64,000 nt of DNA, from positions 310,001-374,000 of the forward strand of contig JACKNY010000003.1 in the NCBI GenBank assembly GCA_024234615.1, written 5' to 3'. Position 1 is the stretch's first letter. The number at the start of each line of letters is the position of its first letter. Shown one piece after another: positions 8,366 to 16,813 of this stretch. The translations under genes and the position numbers were made by a program. The notes under the pieces were generated by a model that was not told the origin of the DNA, made no database searches, and saw only the letters and a list, made by a program, of their open reading frames with translations. The DNA is from Pseudomonadales bacterium. Lineage in GTDB: Bacteria; Pseudomonadota; Gammaproteobacteria; Pseudomonadales; IMCC2047.

Positions 8366-9082
8366 ATGGCACGAATTTTATTAGCGGATGATGATGTTGA
8401 GCTGTGCGAGCTGCTCAGTGAATACCTTGTTTCAGAAGGCTTTGTCGTCGAAGCGGTACACGATGGCGAAGCGGCTGTTGCCTGTATTTTGCAGGAATCA
8501 TTTCAATTGGTGATTCTCGACGTGATGATGCCTAAAATGAACGGATTTGAAGCACTGCGGGAAGTAAGGCAGCAACAGCAAACGCCAATTTTGATGCTGA
8601 CCGCACGCGGTGACGATATAGATCGTATCGTTGGCCTGGAAATGGGGGCGGATGATTATTTGTCGAAACCCTGTAACCCACGAGAGCTGGTCGCACGGAT
8701 TCGAGCAATCCTACGCCGCGCTACGCCTGCCATTGCAGATCAGGGCATGGACTCAGTGCTTAAAGTGGCGGATATTGAATTGTTCCCCGCTTCACGCAAA
8801 GCACTGTGTCAGAACCGCGACCTTGGTTTGACCAGCACTGAGTTTAACCTGTTGAAGGAAATGCTGGAGCACAGGGGGGAGGTCATCAGCAAAAAGCAAT
8901 TAACCGAGGCGGTGTTAGAACGAAAGCTGACTCAGTATGATCGCAGCATCGACATGCATGTCAGCAACATCCGTAGAAAACTTGGGCCCTACTCAGATGG
9001 AGAGCCGCGCATTCAATCGGTACGAGGTGTTGGCTATATCTTCGTGTTGCCGCTTAAACCGCTTGATTCAAATGAAACTTGA
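8366..9082 (+). CDS. cpxR: Response regulator, CpxR-like (OmpR family)
   Basis: Two-domain transcription regulator. The receiver domain has the acidic pocket ADDD near its N-terminus, the phospho-acceptor in VILDVMMP (D52 from the ATG), the T in MLTARGD and the lysine in YLSKP. The C-terminal winged helix has the OmpR-type LTSTEFNLLKEM and SIDMHVSNIRRKLG segments. I prefer ATG at 8366, which gives the normal MARILLADDD start; a TTG at 8354 in the same frame would add four residues. The sensor kinase follows 9 bases after the stop. Divergent CpxP-like gene and CpxR box support the CpxR assignment. Confidence 0.88.
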   Translation: MARILLADDDVELCELLSEYLVSEGFVVEAVHDGEAAVACILQESFQLVILDVMMPKMNGFEALREVRQQQQTPILMLTARGDDIDRIVGLEMGADDYLSKPCNPRELVARIRAILRRATPAIADQGMDSVLKVADIELFPASRKALCQNRDLGLTSTEFNLLKEMLEHRGEVISKKQLTEAVLERKLTQYDRSIDMHVSNIRRKLGPYSDGEPRIQSVRGVGYIFVLPLKPLDSNET

Positions 9083-9091
9083 ACACCAACT

Positions 9092-10486
9092 ATGCCGTAT
9101 AAATTAAAACTCAATACAATTTTCTGGAAAATTTTTCTTTCTATCTGGGCGGCGATGATTTTGATTATGGTCGCCACTACCTTTACCGTCAGCCTGCTTT
9201 TAGATCGCGATCATGTCAATGTAAGACGCGAGCTGAGTGATAAACATCAAGCGGCAGTGGCAGTAACCCTGTTTGAAACTCAGGGAACTGAGGGGTTTCG
9301 AGGCTGGTTGATGCAGCACCACAATCGGCACATCAACTCAACCTTCCTGATTAATGCTCATCGACAGGATGTTTTAGGGCGAGTATTGCCACAACAAATT
9401 GAGTCTGAATTGAAAGTTCAAGAGGAGCGTTTCGAGCTTGTAATGGGGCGCCATCGTGCGGTCGTACAGCCAGTTTCCGGGAATAATGGTGCGCAATTTT
9501 GGTTTGTTCGGATAGCCCGTAACTATAAGCCCGGCTTTGGGCCGGGCGTTTGGCGCTTTGGTCCCCCTCCTTTTAGCGGCGTTCTACTAGCCGTATCGCT
9601 GGCCGTCACTGGACTGATTAGCTTGTGGATGGCGAGAAACATCACTTCTCCCATCCGTCAGCTTCAAACCGCAACACAGCAGATAGCAAAAGGGGACCTT
9701 AGCGCGCGGGTTGAGCCAAAGGTCACGGCAAGACGTGATGAGCTAGGTGATCTTGGTCGTGAATTTGACCGTATGGCGGAACATATTGAGGAGCTGGTTT
9801 CGGCGCAAAAGAGGATGCTAAGAGATGTTTCTCATGAACTGCGCTCACCACTGGCGAGATTACTGGTGGCGCTTGAGCTGGCAAGAAAATCCGACGGAGA
9901 TCGAGGCAAGCTAGACCATGATCGCATTGAAAAAGAAGCGAATCGGCTGGATGAGCTTATTGGTCAGGTTCTTTCGCTGGTGCGCTTGACCACGAATGGT
10001 GCTAACGTTAACAAAGAGCGTGTTGATATTCAGGGACTGCTACAGCAAGTGGTAGAAGACGCTAATTATGAGGCAGAGCCCCAAAACAAGGGCGTGGTTC
10101 TTACTGCCAGCGTCCCATTTACCATGATTGCCAATGCTGAGTTAATCCATAGCGCGTTAGAAAATATTGTCCGCAATGCCATGCGCTATTCGCCGGAAAA
10201 ATCCAACGTTGAAGTAACATCAGAGGCTCAAGGAAAGGACTTGAAAATAAGTGTACGTGATTTCGGCGCAGGCGTATCCAAGTCGGCATTACTGCAAATA
10301 TTTGAGCCCTTCTACCGTGAAGCCGAAGCGCGTGACCGCGCCAGTGGCGGGTATGGGTTAGGCCTAGCCATTGCACAGAGAGCGATTAAATTGCACGGTG
10401 GTGAAATTTTCGCGCATAACGCACCAGAGGGAGGGTTAATTATGGAAATGATACTTCCGGGGGAAAATAGTACTTTACAATCTTAA
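9092..10486 (+). CDS. cpxA: Sensor histidine kinase, CpxA-like
   Basis: Inner-membrane kinase partner of the preceding regulator. Order of parts: a first membrane helix at about residues 12-36, a periplasmic sensor region to about 160, a second membrane helix near 165-182, a HAMP domain (ARNITSPIRQL onward), the phospho-accepting H248 in DVSHELRSP, and an ATPase domain with NAMRYSP (N box), DFGAGV (G1) and GYGLGLAIA (G2). The 464-residue size fits CpxA. The end of the gene overlaps a Fur-like site for bfd. CpxA identity rests mainly on context; any EnvZ/RstB-like kinase would share the domains. Confidence 0.86.
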   Translation: MPYKLKLNTIFWKIFLSIWAAMILIMVATTFTVSLLLDRDHVNVRRELSDKHQAAVAVTLFETQGTEGFRGWLMQHHNRHINSTFLINAHRQDVLGRVLPQQIESELKVQEERFELVMGRHRAVVQPVSGNNGAQFWFVRIARNYKPGFGPGVWRFGPPPFSGVLLAVSLAVTGLISLWMARNITSPIRQLQTATQQIAKGDLSARVEPKVTARRDELGDLGREFDRMAEHIEELVSAQKRMLRDVSHELRSPLARLLVALELARKSDGDRGKLDHDRIEKEANRLDELIGQVLSLVRLTTNGANVNKERVDIQGLLQQVVEDANYEAEPQNKGVVLTASVPFTMIANAELIHSALENIVRNAMRYSPEKSNVEVTSEAQGKDLKISVRDFGAGVSKSALLQIFEPFYREAEARDRASGGYGLGLAIAQRAIKLHGGEIFAHNAPEGGLIMEMILPGENSTLQS

Positions 10487-10500
10487 TAGGAATCATTATC
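10482..10500 (+). promoter_or_regulatory. Fur-box-like operator upstream of bfd
   Basis: Nineteen bases with 14 matches to the Fur consensus, including an unbroken aatcattatc half. It lies 44-62 bases before the bfd ATG and overlaps the stop of the kinase gene. bfd genes are classic Fur targets. Confidence 0.65.
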
Positions 10501-10543
10501 ATTCGTTTTATTGTTTACAGCTAAGCGGCTAAAGGAATTGATA

Positions 10544-10744
10544 ATGTACGTTTGTCTATGCAAGGGTATTACTGATCGCGACATAATGGATGAGATGGAT
10601 CAAGGTGCTCGAAATTTACGGGATATTAGCAAAAGTCTGGGCGTCGGCTCCCAGTGTGGCCGCTGCTGTCAGTCCGCGAAGGAAGTTATTCAAGAGTATA
10701 AAGCTGAATCCAGAGTAATGTCCTTGGCCTACTCCGCCGCATAA
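10544..10744 (+). CDS. bfd: Bacterioferritin-associated ferredoxin Bfd
   Basis: A 66-residue [2Fe-2S] protein that reduces the bacterioferritin core and so releases stored iron. The four ligand cysteines are C4 and C6 (MYVCLCKG) and the pair in GSQCGRCC. The ATG at 10544 is the true start because it gives the family N-terminus and follows an AAGGA ribosome site. A Fur-like box lies upstream and bfr follows 241 bases later, a standard iron-storage pairing. Confidence 0.93.
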   Translation: MYVCLCKGITDRDIMDEMDQGARNLRDISKSLGVGSQCGRCCQSAKEVIQEYKAESRVMSLAYSAA

Positions 10745-10985
10745 TTTTTTCCTTTATCTATCCAATTCCAATAAGCTCGATATTTGCCTACTCTCATTAA
10801 GGCATTCCATAAATACTGTCTTTTTCGCGACAGCTGCATCAGCTCAGTGCTTGCAGGATACTTCGTTGCACTCACAAAAACCTGATTTTTTAGATACGCG
10901 CTTAATTCCTGAATTCAAAATATTTAAACGACAGGTTACACTGTCAGCAACACTGCTATTGTCACTTGACTGAAAGGAGCCTCCT

Positions 10986-11450
10986 ATGAAGGGAGATAAG
11001 AAAGTTATTCAATTTTTAAATAAAGCGCTTAAAAACGAATTAACCGCAATCAATCAGTATTTTTTGCATGCCCGCATGTACAAAGATTGGGGCCTGGAAA
11101 AACTTAATGAGAAGGAATATCACGAGTCTATCGACGAAATGAAGCATGCCGATCAGTTGATATCGAGAATTCTCTTTCTTGAAGGGCTGCCTAATCTACA
11201 GGATTTAGGCAAGCTGTATATCGGACAAAATACCCATGAAATGTTGAAGTGCGATTTAAAATTGGAAATGGAAGCGGTACCCCTGTTACGCGAAGCCGTC
11301 GCTTATTGCGAATCGAATACCGATTATGTTTCGCGTGATTTATTTCAGGATATTTTGGAAAGCGAAGAAGAGCACATCGATTGGTTAGAGACTCAATTGG
11401 GGCTCATTGAAAAAGTGGGCTTGGAAAACTACCAACAATCGATGATTTAA
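10986..11450 (+). CDS. bfr: Bacterioferritin
   Basis: A 154-residue heme-binding ferritin that forms a 24-subunit shell and oxidises and stores iron. All ferroxidase ligands fall at the canonical numbers: E18, E51, H54, E94, E127 and H130. M52, the heme ligand between subunits, is also present, so this is a catalytic, heme-type Bfr. GAAAGGAG before the ATG is a strong ribosome site. The 241-base gap after bfd contains no gene I can see; it includes a gacag/ctgtc inverted repeat near 10930-10945 of unknown meaning. Confidence 0.96.
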   Translation: MKGDKKVIQFLNKALKNELTAINQYFLHARMYKDWGLEKLNEKEYHESIDEMKHADQLISRILFLEGLPNLQDLGKLYIGQNTHEMLKCDLKLEMEAVPLLREAVAYCESNTDYVSRDLFQDILESEEEHIDWLETQLGLIEKVGLENYQQSMI

Positions 11451-11561
11451 CGGACTGTGCTACTACAAAAACGAGCGGTCTAGAACTGCTGCTGGCTACT
11501 TGAAAATCCAGCATAGCTGGGGTAACGTTCGCCATTTTTTACCATGAAGAGGTGTTCTCCG

Positions 11562-12068
11562 ATGTTGAAACCATTTGTTGCCATTTTAATGGGGTCAGAT
11601 TCTGATCTACCAGTGATGCAGGCAGCTATCGATGTTTTAAAGAAACTCGAACTCTGTTTCGAGGTGAAGATCACTTCAGCGCATCGTACGCCCGAAGCAA
11701 CTCAAGCCTATGTGAAAGACGCAGACACGCGCGGCTGTGTGGCTTTTATCGCGGCAGCAGGTATGGCGGCACATTTAGCCGGTGCGGTTGCGGCAAACAC
11801 CCTTAAACCCGTGATTGGTGTTCCTATCGAATCCGGTGGGCTAGGAGGGATGGATGCGTTGTTGTCGACAGTACAAATGCCTGGTGGCATTCCTGTTGCC
11901 AGCGTAGCTATTGGTAAAGCGGGCGCGAAAAATGCAGCCTATTTGGCGGCGCAAATCTGGGCGACCGCTGATCAGAATTTGGCGCAGCGTTTGAAAGATG
12001 AGCGTCAGGCAAATGCCTTAGAAGTACAAGCGAAAGATGCAGCCCTACAGCAGCAGCTCAAGAGCTAG
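11562..12068 (+). CDS. purE: N5-carboxyaminoimidazole ribonucleotide mutase PurE
   Basis: Class I PurE that interconverts N5-CAIR and CAIR in purine synthesis. Signatures are ILMGSDSDLP, the catalytic SAHRTPE segment, FIAAAGMAAHLAG and the MPGGIPVA loop. The ATG at 11562 is preferred because an AAGAGGTG ribosome site (11547 onward) lies 8 bases before it; an earlier in-frame ATG at 11544 would place that site inside the gene. The partner gene purK, which usually follows, is not here; tsaC follows instead. Confidence 0.94.
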   Translation: MLKPFVAILMGSDSDLPVMQAAIDVLKKLELCFEVKITSAHRTPEATQAYVKDADTRGCVAFIAAAGMAAHLAGAVAANTLKPVIGVPIESGGLGGMDALLSTVQMPGGIPVASVAIGKAGAKNAAYLAAQIWATADQNLAQRLKDERQANALEVQAKDAALQQQLKS

Positions 12069-12143
12069 CTCAAAAATTTCTCTGTAATAAATCCATGTGG
12101 GAGGGCTAAAACATCGCCCCCTCTCCAATTCGGGTCGATACCC

Positions 12144-12701
12144 ATGCGAAGCTGGCCGATTCAATTTGCTGCTGAAATAATGCACGCTGGCGGCGTCATT
12201 GCCTATCCGACCGAAGCGGTCTGGGGCTTAGGCTGCGACCCCTTTAATGAACGAGCGGTGCGGCAACTTCTCCAGATGAAAAACCGGCCCATAACTAAGG
12301 GCCTTATCCTCATTAGCGGCGATATTGCAGATTTTCAAATTTGCCTCGCACAACTTAGTCCGGCCCAACGCGAGATGCTGCAACAGCAGTGGCCTGGATT
12401 TAAAACCTGGGTATTGCCAGATACCGGTTTCGCGCCGCCGTGGATTAAAGGCGATAATAACGGAGTTGCAATGCGGGTAAGCACTCACCCGCTGGTTCGA
12501 GAATTATGCCGCACATTTGGTGGCCCCATCGTGTCGACCTCCGCTAATATTACCGGACGTGCGTCGGCGCGTTATCGCTGGCAGGTCGAGCGATATTTTC
12601 ATGGTCAATTGGATTATGTGCTGGCTGGACCTCTGGGTGGAGCTAAGCAAGTCTCCTCCATCAAAGACATCATCAGCGGAAAAGCCTTGCGCGGCACTTA
12701 A
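12144..12701 (+). CDS. tsaC: Threonylcarbamoyl-AMP synthase (TsaC/YrdC)
   Basis: Makes threonylcarbamoyl-AMP from threonine, bicarbonate and ATP, the first step of the t6A37 modification of ANN-decoding tRNAs. Family motifs are GGVIAYPTEAVWGLGCDP, the KNRPITKGLILI segment, VAMRVSTHP and GGPIVSTSANITG. At 185 residues it is the short TsaC form without the Sua5 C-terminal domain. It lies between purE and hemF, a common gammaproteobacterial neighbourhood (tsaC-hemF-aroE). Confidence 0.93.
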   Translation: MRSWPIQFAAEIMHAGGVIAYPTEAVWGLGCDPFNERAVRQLLQMKNRPITKGLILISGDIADFQICLAQLSPAQREMLQQQWPGFKTWVLPDTGFAPPWIKGDNNGVAMRVSTHPLVRELCRTFGGPIVSTSANITGRASARYRWQVERYFHGQLDYVLAGPLGGAKQVSSIKDIISGKALRGT

Positions 12702-12770
12702 ATAACACTCTCTGAAGACTCTCGCTTATAATAATTTGCATACATCTGGTTTCAACGAAAGGACTGACCC

Positions 12771-13682
12771 TTGTCACAACCCAGCATCGAAGCAGTGAAA
12801 GAATATTTACTCAGCTTACAGGATAAAATCTGTACATCGCTCGAACAGGAAGATGGTGAGGCTATTTTTGAAGAGGAAAACTGGCAGCGTGAACAGGGCG
12901 GTGGTGGCCGCACTCGAGTGATAGAAAAAGGTGCCGTCATTGAAAAGGGTGGCGTGAATTTTTCCCATGTCTTCGGTGGCCAATTGCCGCAGTCGGCGAC
13001 GGCATCCAGGCCAGAGCTAGCGGGCTGTAGCTTCCAAGCATTAGGGGTTTCGCTGGTTATTCATCCGCACAATCCCTATGCACCGACATCCCACGCTAAC
13101 TTTCGTTTTTTTATCGCGGAAAAAGAGGGCCAGGAGCCAGTTTGGTGGTTTGGTGGTGGTTTCGACCTCACCCCCTATTATGGATTCGAGGAGGATTGCC
13201 AACACTGGCATGAAACCGCAAAAAAGGCATGTTCGCCTTTTGGAGAACAGGTCTACCAGAACTACGCTAAATGGTGTGACGAATATTTTTACTTAAAGCA
13301 TCGCCAGGAGCCCCGTGGAGTTGGTGGTTTGTTTTTTGATGATCTTAACGAGTGGGGGTTCGAGCGCTGCTTTGACTTTGTACGCAATGTGGGGGATAGC
13401 TACATAGAAGCGTATCGACCTATCCTGGCTAAGCGTAAAAATAACGCCTTTGGTGAACGTGAGCGCAAATTCCAATGTTATCGTCGTGGGCGCTATGTGG
13501 AGTTTAATTTGGTCTGGGATCGCGGCACCTTGTTTGGTCTGCAGAGCGGCGGACGCACTGAATCCATTCTAATGTCGCTACCTCCGGTCGTACACTGGGA
13601 CTACAACTGGCAGCCAGAACCCGATAGCCCGGAAGCCGAATTATACACAAAATATTTACAGCCCAATCGCTGGATTCTTTAG
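12771..13682 (+). CDS. hemF: Oxygen-dependent coproporphyrinogen III oxidase HemF
   Basis: Oxidatively decarboxylates coproporphyrinogen III to protoporphyrinogen IX in heme synthesis, so the organism can make heme aerobically. Motifs are the glycine-rich GGGGRTRV stretch, GVNFSHVFG, HPHNPYAPTSHANFR, WFGGGFDLTPYYG and the RRGRYVEFNLVWDRGT segment. The start is TTG at 12771, with AAAGGA ten bases upstream; no ATG gives the family N-terminus. Length of 303 residues is normal. aroE begins 9 bases after the stop. Confidence 0.95.
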   Translation: MSQPSIEAVKEYLLSLQDKICTSLEQEDGEAIFEEENWQREQGGGGRTRVIEKGAVIEKGGVNFSHVFGGQLPQSATASRPELAGCSFQALGVSLVIHPHNPYAPTSHANFRFFIAEKEGQEPVWWFGGGFDLTPYYGFEEDCQHWHETAKKACSPFGEQVYQNYAKWCDEYFYLKHRQEPRGVGGLFFDDLNEWGFERCFDFVRNVGDSYIEAYRPILAKRKNNAFGERERKFQCYRRGRYVEFNLVWDRGTLFGLQSGGRTESILMSLPPVVHWDYNWQPEPDSPEAELYTKYLQPNRWIL

Positions 13683-13690
13683 GTGAAAGT

Positions 13691-14515
13691 ATGACCGATC
13701 AATACGCTGTAATGGGTAACCCCATCGCGCAAAGCAAATCGCCAGAAATTCATCGCATCTTCGCCCAGCAAACCGGGCAAGATCTGGATTACACTAAATT
13801 GCTGGTCCCCATCGATCAGTTTAAAACTGAGGTCAAAAAATTTTTTACTGCGGGAGGCAAAGGCCTCAACATCACCGTACCTTTCAAGCTTCAGGCTTGG
13901 CAACTGTCGCAAGTGCGCAGCGAAAGGGCCAAGCAGGCCGGTTCTGCTAATACGCTCTTGCTCGGCAGAGAAGGACGTCTATATGCGGATAACACCGATG
14001 GCGTTGGCTTAGTGCGCGATATTTTAAATAACCAGCAGGGAAGCTTCGCCGGTAAACGGGTGTTGATCTTGGGAGCTGGCGGCGCAGTGCGGGGGGTTTT
14101 AGGTACTTTGTTAACAGAAAAGCCCAAGCAACTAGTAATTGCTAATCGCACCCTAAGCAAAGCCGAACAGCTGGCTCAACTCTTTTCTAAACAAGGCCGT
14201 ATTCTGGCAACGGGGTATGAACAGCTGGCTGGCAAGCAGTTTGACTGGGTCATTAACGGCACCGCCGCCAGTTTGCAAGGTGAGTTGCCGCCACTACCGG
14301 ATGGGCTTATAAGCGCTGACGCCTGGTGTTACGACATGATGTACGGCGCCCAGGATACGGTTTTTATACAATGGGCCAAGCAACAGGCCGCGGCTAAGGC
14401 CATGGATGGCTTGGGTATGTTGGTAGAACAAGCTGCCGAAGCTTTTTTTATCTGGCGACAGGTGCGTCCAAAAACCCAACCAGTAATTGAACAGATAAGA
14501 GGACAGCTAGCATGA
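13691..14515 (+). CDS. aroE: Shikimate dehydrogenase AroE
   Basis: NADPH-dependent reduction of 3-dehydroshikimate in the chorismate pathway. Shikimate-binding motifs are GNPIAQSKSPEIH near the N-terminus and NITVPFK with its catalytic Lys; the NADP fold shows LGAGGAVRGV and a NRTLSKAEQL segment. The 274-residue size is typical. The stop overlaps the ATG of the next gene (ATGA), so the two are coupled. Confidence 0.95.
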   Translation: MTDQYAVMGNPIAQSKSPEIHRIFAQQTGQDLDYTKLLVPIDQFKTEVKKFFTAGGKGLNITVPFKLQAWQLSQVRSERAKQAGSANTLLLGREGRLYADNTDGVGLVRDILNNQQGSFAGKRVLILGAGGAVRGVLGTLLTEKPKQLVIANRTLSKAEQLAQLFSKQGRILATGYEQLAGKQFDWVINGTAASLQGELPPLPDGLISADAWCYDMMYGAQDTVFIQWAKQQAAAKAMDGLGMLVEQAAEAFFIWRQVRPKTQPVIEQIRGQLA

Positions 14516-14823
14516 AAGTGATGATTGATTTATGTGTAATCCCGCTCGGCGTAGGCGTTTCGGTTTCCGAGTATGTCGCCGCTTGCCAAAAGATCCTGCA
14601 AGAGTCCGGCCTCTCCTATCAGATGCACGCCTACGGTACTAACGTCGAGGGAGATTGGGATGATGTTTTCGCCACCGTCAAAAAATGCCATGAAAAAGTG
14701 CATGCCATGGGTGCCCCGCGCATCTCCACCAGCCTAAAAGTCGGCACTCGTATCGACCGTGAGCAGAGTATGCAGGATAAGATTGAGAGTGTTGAGACTA
14801 AGCTAAACTCCCAGAGTAGTTAG
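14512..14823 (+). CDS. MTH1187/YkoF-type thiamine-binding protein
   Basis: A 103-residue protein of the MTH1187 family (COG0011), small ferredoxin-fold proteins that bind thiamine or related ligands. Typical features are the VIPLGVGVSVSEYVAACQKILQ start, YQMHAYGTNVEGDW, and PRISTSLKVGTRID at the end of the fold. It shares an ATGA overlap with aroE. The cellular role in this organism is unknown; a YjbQ protein lies 1.6 kb away. Confidence 0.87.
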   Translation: MKVMIDLCVIPLGVGVSVSEYVAACQKILQESGLSYQMHAYGTNVEGDWDDVFATVKKCHEKVHAMGAPRISTSLKVGTRIDREQSMQDKIESVETKLNSQSS

Positions 14824-14932
14824 TAATGTAGACTGAAGGGGCTCGTTCCTTCCTATGAATATAGTTGTACAGCAGGCTTCTTTTGCTGTATCAAATTTGA
14901 ATCGGTTTATCAGGCTGCGGTTTTAGTCTGAG

Positions 14933-16309
14933 CTATGACAAATACTTCTTCAACACCTCACCCCCATTGAACTCCGCCCCTAGCGTTTTCACAAAACTAT
15001 ACACCCCCATTAATTTTCTATTCATAAACATGAATTCTTTAGGCGGTAAAGCGAAGTATTTTGATAGCGACGCCTGCGACGCTTTTTTCGCCACCCTTCT
15101 GGGCAGTTTGCTCTCGGCCCAACGGTATTCACCCTTTGGGTTAAGGGCAAAGTCTGGAACATTGTGGTAGTTGGCAGCGAGCGGTTCGATAATTTCCATC
15201 GCGACATCCGCAAAGTTTTGTAACACGTCCTCCGGATAATCGGCGCGCATAAATTCCAGGGCAATGGCATTTTCGAGGAAGGCATCGCGCCGGTTATGGT
15301 GTGCGGCGCTGATCATATTACGAAACGGGTTGAGAAAATTAGGCGGGAATTTTTTCATGGCGCCAAAATCGAGCAGAACCAGTTGGTCGGGTTGTTTGCC
15401 GTCACCCAGACGCACACGGTAGTTGCCAAAGTTAGGGTCTGTTTGTATTTCTCCCCAAGCAAAAAGTTCGCTGAGAAAAAGATCTAGAGACGCCTTGGCT
15501 AGATGGTTGCGACGACGCAGGGAGAGTTTCTTAACCTTTGCAGCGGTGACAACAAGCCCTGGTTCATAGCTGGTGGTTAGGATTTTTTTGCTAGAAAACT
15601 CACGAAAAACCTGCGGCACAATGTAGCGTAAATCGCCTGTCAGCATTTGCGCGGCAAACTCTGTATTATGTGCTTCCTGCAGATAATCCACTTCCTGGTG
15701 TAACATCGCTCTGGCTTCACGGAACCATTGCTCGAAGGCGCGTTTAGAGGTGATCATTTGACTGAGGGTTAAGAGTTGAATGATCGCGTTGAAATCGGAA
15801 TCGATGGATTTGGCAACGCCGGGATATTGCACTTTAATGCAAAGCTCCTGACCGTCTTCTATGCGGCGGGCGCGATGTACTTGGCCGAGTGAGGCCGCCG
15901 CTAGGGGCGTTTCATCGATCTCTAATTTCGCCAGTTTATGCGCTCCAAGTTCTTGAAGTAGTTGTGTTTCAATAGCAGACCACTCTAGCTCAGCGGTATT
16001 CTCCTCCAGCGTATGCAGCGCATCGGTGATTTCTTTCGGCAAAAAATATTCACCGTAAAGAGCCATCATTTGGCCAATTTTTACTACGCTACCTTTGAGC
16101 TTGCCCATTTCCGAGGCCATGTATTGTGCTTGCTCAGACATTAACTTTTTATTATTACGTTCTTTTTCTTCTGGGCTTGCCCAAAAATTGGTAGCGCTGT
16201 GCGTGAGTATTTTGGAGCCGCTGATAAAACCGGCCTTGGCCATCTCCATGCGACGTTCGAAAAAGCCAGTTTTTATACGTTTGATGCGCTTGTCTGGGGG
16301 TGACGTCAT
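14933..16309 (-). CDS. ABC1/UbiB-family atypical protein kinase-like protein
   Basis: A 458-residue member of the ABC1 (AarF/UbiB/ADCK) family, whose best-known members support ubiquinone synthesis. Hallmarks are the KxGQ motif in GSVVKIGQMMALYGEYFLP, the alanine-rich loop PLAAASLGQVHRA that replaces a normal P-loop, KVQYPGV, EVDYLQEAHN, and the metal-binding LLDFGAMKKF. It lacks the C-terminal membrane helices of UbiB itself, so a paralogue distinct from ubiB is likely. It is a minus-strand gene on its own; no other quinone gene is nearby. Confidence 0.85.
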   Translation of the reverse strand: MTSPPDKRIKRIKTGFFERRMEMAKAGFISGSKILTHSATNFWASPEEKERNNKKLMSEQAQYMASEMGKLKGSVVKIGQMMALYGEYFLPKEITDALHTLEENTAELEWSAIETQLLQELGAHKLAKLEIDETPLAAASLGQVHRARRIEDGQELCIKVQYPGVAKSIDSDFNAIIQLLTLSQMITSKRAFEQWFREARAMLHQEVDYLQEAHNTEFAAQMLTGDLRYIVPQVFREFSSKKILTTSYEPGLVVTAAKVKKLSLRRRNHLAKASLDLFLSELFAWGEIQTDPNFGNYRVRLGDGKQPDQLVLLDFGAMKKFPPNFLNPFRNMISAAHHNRRDAFLENAIALEFMRADYPEDVLQNFADVAMEIIEPLAANYHNVPDFALNPKGEYRWAESKLPRRVAKKASQASLSKYFALPPKEFMFMNRKLMGVYSFVKTLGAEFNGGEVLKKYLS

Positions 16310-16390
16310 GTAAAACCAGGTTGGGGATCAGTGAAAATAATAGATTGGCATTGTACCATCTAACAACTGAATGTTTATTGGTGAGACACT

Positions 16391-16810
16391 ATGTGGCAGC
16401 AAAAACTATTAATATTAAAACCACGATCCCGAGGTTTCCATTTGGTGACTGACGAGATCGTTGCGCAGTTGCCGGAGTTAAAATCACTCAATGTGGGAAT
16501 CGCGCACCTGTTTATTCAGCATACTTCGGCATCTTTAAGCATTAACGAAAATGCCGATCCTGACGTGAGGGCGGATATGGAATCGCATATTAACCGCATG
16601 GTACCGGAGAATGCGCCCTATTATCGCCATACGTTGGAAGGTTCTGATGATATGCCTGCTCATATTAAAACTGCTTTATTTGGCGTAACGGTCAGCCTGC
16701 CGATCAACAATGGCAAGCTAGCACTGGGAACCTGGCAGGGAATTTACCTGGGAGAGCACCGCGATCATGCCGGCAGTCGACGATTGCTAGTAACATTGCA
16801 GGGCGAATGA
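16391..16810 (+). CDS. yjbQ: YjbQ/UPF0047 family protein
   Basis: A 139-residue protein of the YjbQ (UPF0047) family. Family motifs are FIQHTSASLSINENADPDVRADME, the RHTLEGSDDMPAHIK stretch with conserved His/Asp residues, and LGTWQGIYLGEHRDH at the C-terminus. Family members have weak thiamine-phosphate synthase activity, so annotations often read secondary thiamine-phosphate synthase, but the physiological role is not settled. It is divergent from the ABC1 gene and convergent with the carbonic anhydrase-like gene. Confidence 0.88.
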   Translation: MWQQKLLILKPRSRGFHLVTDEIVAQLPELKSLNVGIAHLFIQHTSASLSINENADPDVRADMESHINRMVPENAPYYRHTLEGSDDMPAHIKTALFGVTVSLPINNGKLALGTWQGIYLGEHRDHAGSRRLLVTLQGE

Positions 16811-16813
16811 ACG

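Noticed and set aside
10930..10950. gacag/ctgtc inverted repeat before bfr
   Set aside because: Five-base arms are too short to support an operator without comparative data.
14851..14915. tacagca...tgctgta inverted repeat after the thiamine-binding gene
   Set aside because: Seven-base stem without a T-run; too weak to call as a terminator.
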